From the NCBI GenBank assembly GCA_016748015.1, contig JAAOMT010000697.1:1-64000 (forward strand): 64,000 nucleotides of DNA. Reading direction: 5' to 3'. Below the pieces are notes generated by a model. The model saw only the letters and a list, made by a program, of their open reading frames with translations. It made no database searches and was not told where the DNA came from. Origin of the DNA: Geosiphon pyriformis. Lineage: Eukaryota; Glomeromycota; Glomeromycetes; Archaeosporales; Geosiphonaceae. Shown here one piece after another: positions 62,351-64,000 of the stretch. Numbering within the stretch: position 1 is the stretch's first letter; each line of letters opens with the position of its first letter. The position numbers were made by a program, and so were the translations under genes.

Positions 62351-64000
62351 TATCACTGAACCATTTCAGTTTTTGTTCCTTGGTGAGGTCAGAAAGTGCA
62401 ATATATTGTTCATAATTTAAGTCGGAGTTTGAATCTGAGTTGATATTGTTGTTATTGTTATTGCTATTTTGAATGGAGCTAGAACTGTTATTCTCATTGT
62501 TATCATTGTTGGAGTTTGAATTGAGATCAAATGGTGATTCCAACTCTGATGCACAGCTGCTAATTGGTTCTTCCTCTTCAGAGATCATGTAGATCATGCA
62601 TGGTGGTGGATTGTAAATAAGGTTACAATTGTCACAATATTCAAAGTCACTGAGAATTAAACAATGGTGACACAGTCTTGTATTCAACTGTGCTAGCCAT
62701 TGTTCTTGCTCTTCTCTAGTACGTGCCAAGTTTTGGTAGTGTTCATGGAACTCTTCTGGTTTCAGGAAATTTATAACTGGCTCTGCATTCCAGTTAAGCT
62801 TGATGGGTTCTGGTGAGTTGTTCTTGATCTCTCTGATTTTTTCAGGTGTTGCTTCTTCTATTTTGGTGATTGCCATTCTCCAAATTTTGTCGTTATCATG
62901 TGGACAACTGTCCAGTCACTGCATGGCTCTTCTCTAGGCTGCTTCTATTGGAGTTCTTTTCCTTATTCAGTTGTTTATTAGAATTGTGTATTGACATGAC
63001 ATGTCGCACGTTCCTCCATATCCTGGAATGTTGTTCTACATCTTTTCATCTAGCAGAGTCTCTCTACAAGCAAGACAAGGTTGGTTATCCCATTTTCCTT
63101 GCCTCTTTGGTCATTCAAAGTGTTCGAGTACACATGAACGACAGTAGAACTTTGTTGTGGTGTGGTATTCCTTATCGTCGCCACAGCATGTGCCCATTGA
63201 TGACAGTTTCTTGCCGCAATCGATGCATACAAGCCTTGGTCATTGATAATTGGATTGTTGTGGAGTAGAGTGGGTGTAGGAATTATAAATAGCAGTGGTT
63301 TGAATGGTTTCTTCTCTTTCTTTCCTTTTCCCTTTATCTTCTTTGTTTTCTTCTCATTCCTAGCTTGCAGTTGGTTCACTCTTGTCGTTGTCGGTCCATG
63401 TCAGGTCATTGGTTTCTCAGGTAAGTTCTTCTTTTTGTTTTCCTTTTCCATTATCATTGTCATCCTAAGAGAGTATGGGTGGCAGTTCGTTGTGCTCTTT
63501 GTCAGCCCATGATACTTGATAGGCTTCCCAAGTAGATTTTGGTTTCTCTTCCTCAAAGTCGATTAGTGGTGCAATGGTGTTGGTAGTCTTGAAGTGGCCA
63601 CATGTTGCTGATATGCACATGTGTTGTCTATTCTGGCTAAGTTGAAGCTTTTGTGTGTTCCAGTCTAGAGTGGCATTTGTCTTGGACAGCCAGTCATTAC
63701 CAACTAGAGCTTGGTATTGGGTGGCTTCCATGATGAGTACTTTGATTGGTACTATGATGCCATTAATTTTGATTGGTAAGTCATCAATTTTGCCAATTGG
63801 AGTCTTGGTTGCTTCATCAGCTGTGATGATTCTGGTGCTGGCAGCTCGATCAACTCGGTAACCTAATTGATCTATGAGTTGTCATGTGATGATGCTGCCT
63901 GCTGAACCACTGTTAAGAATTAGTTTGATGGGATGGCCATTAATTTTCGCATCAGTGTACATGGTGATAATTGGCTTTTTTTCCAGTGTGGCTCTATTGA

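Larger units (their letters stand above)
57129..64000 (-). mobile_element. Ty3-type LTR retrotransposon, element C (truncated by window end)
   Basis: Minus-strand element: 3' LTR (57129-57978), polypurine tract, then a polyprotein frame reaching the window edge. Its gag and 5' LTR lie beyond 64000. Domain order (protease, dUTPase-like, RT, RNase H, integrase) places RT before integrase, the Ty3/Gypsy order. It is inserted in a LINE in the same orientation and is the best preserved Ty3 element in the window. Confidence 0.9.
57993..64000 (-). pseudogene. Ty3-type polyprotein of element C, one unshifted frame with transition-type stops
   Basis: A single frame runs from the window edge to TAA at 57993. 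In order: retropepsin (63998-63465; active site reads LILNSGSAGS, where the family has Asp); a Cys-rich block (63260-63000; CIDCGKKL, YCRSCVLEHF, CLACRE); a linker and Asn-rich acidic stretch; a dUTPase-like domain (about 62350-61845); a beta-rich linker (61841-61566); RT (61373-60800; FCVDYRKLNG, STLDLDSGYWQV, VYLDNTNVFS where the family has YLDD); RNase H (60530-60130; IITDASSQAL); integrase (60047-58860; HHCC-like QNCDACQQ, AVTIDYF, LLSDQETHF, YPQTNGLVKRFN where the family has E). A 275-codon tail follows. Stops fit TGG, CAG or CGA mutated by transition. The gag part is outside the window. Confidence 0.88.

Noticed and set aside
63050-63379. Minus-strand 109-codon open frame
   Set aside because: Overlaps the Cys-rich block but in another frame. 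The polyprotein frame (CIDCGKKL, CLACRE) is the one continuous with protease and dUTPase-like domains.

Overview
The window looks like a nuclear contig of a very AT-rich, transposon-loaded fungal genome. Host genes are compact and broken by many short introns (about 55-90 nt, GT-AG with a branch-like CTRAY shortly before AG). They encode ordinary eukaryotic housekeeping proteins: PEX11, 26S proteasome Rpn3, SURF1/Shy1, and a HAT-RRM splicing factor of the Prp24/SART3 type. The Ty3-type gag and polyprotein and the LINE proteins resemble families I associate with arbuscular mycorrhizal fungi (Glomeromycotina, Rhizophagus-like). That assignment is an inference.

Layout. 1-4680: three same-family, same-strand (minus) Ty3 elements nested in one another. 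4681-12640: AT-rich DNA with LINE relics and a 113-bp tandem repeat. 12759-13936: PEX11. 14640-21511: a full-length LINE (+) with both reading frames intact in length but carrying 20 in-frame stops. 21512-38780: AT-rich repeat graveyard with a young 5'-truncated LINE (perfect 10-bp target duplication), three further LTRs, a second kind of Ty3 reverse transcriptase relic, and LINE ORF1 relics. 38782-53579: the gene island (RPN3, an unrecognised gene, a DinB-fold gene, SURF1, PRP24/SART3, an unrecognised membrane protein). 54612-57128: a minus-strand LINE that is cut by the large Ty3 element occupying 57129-64000.

Gene organisation. Two divergent pairs share short intergenic promoters (RPN3/unknown gene, 198 bp; DinB/SURF1, 69 bp). 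The other neighbours are convergent or in line. I could chain complete exon sets with consistent phase for PEX11, RPN3, the unknown gene, SURF1, PRP24/SART3 and the membrane protein. The DinB gene has one unresolved junction.

Most notable. The Ty3 polyprotein (57993-64000) is one unshifted frame carrying a dUTPase-like domain between protease and reverse transcriptase, a cysteine-rich block and a long extension after integrase. Its protease, reverse transcriptase and integrase active sites each differ from the family consensus in a way one G-to-A change would explain. The full-length LINE shows the same signature: many transition-type stops and no frameshifts. This suggests a C-to-T, RIP-like or methyl-cytosine deamination process acting on repeats.
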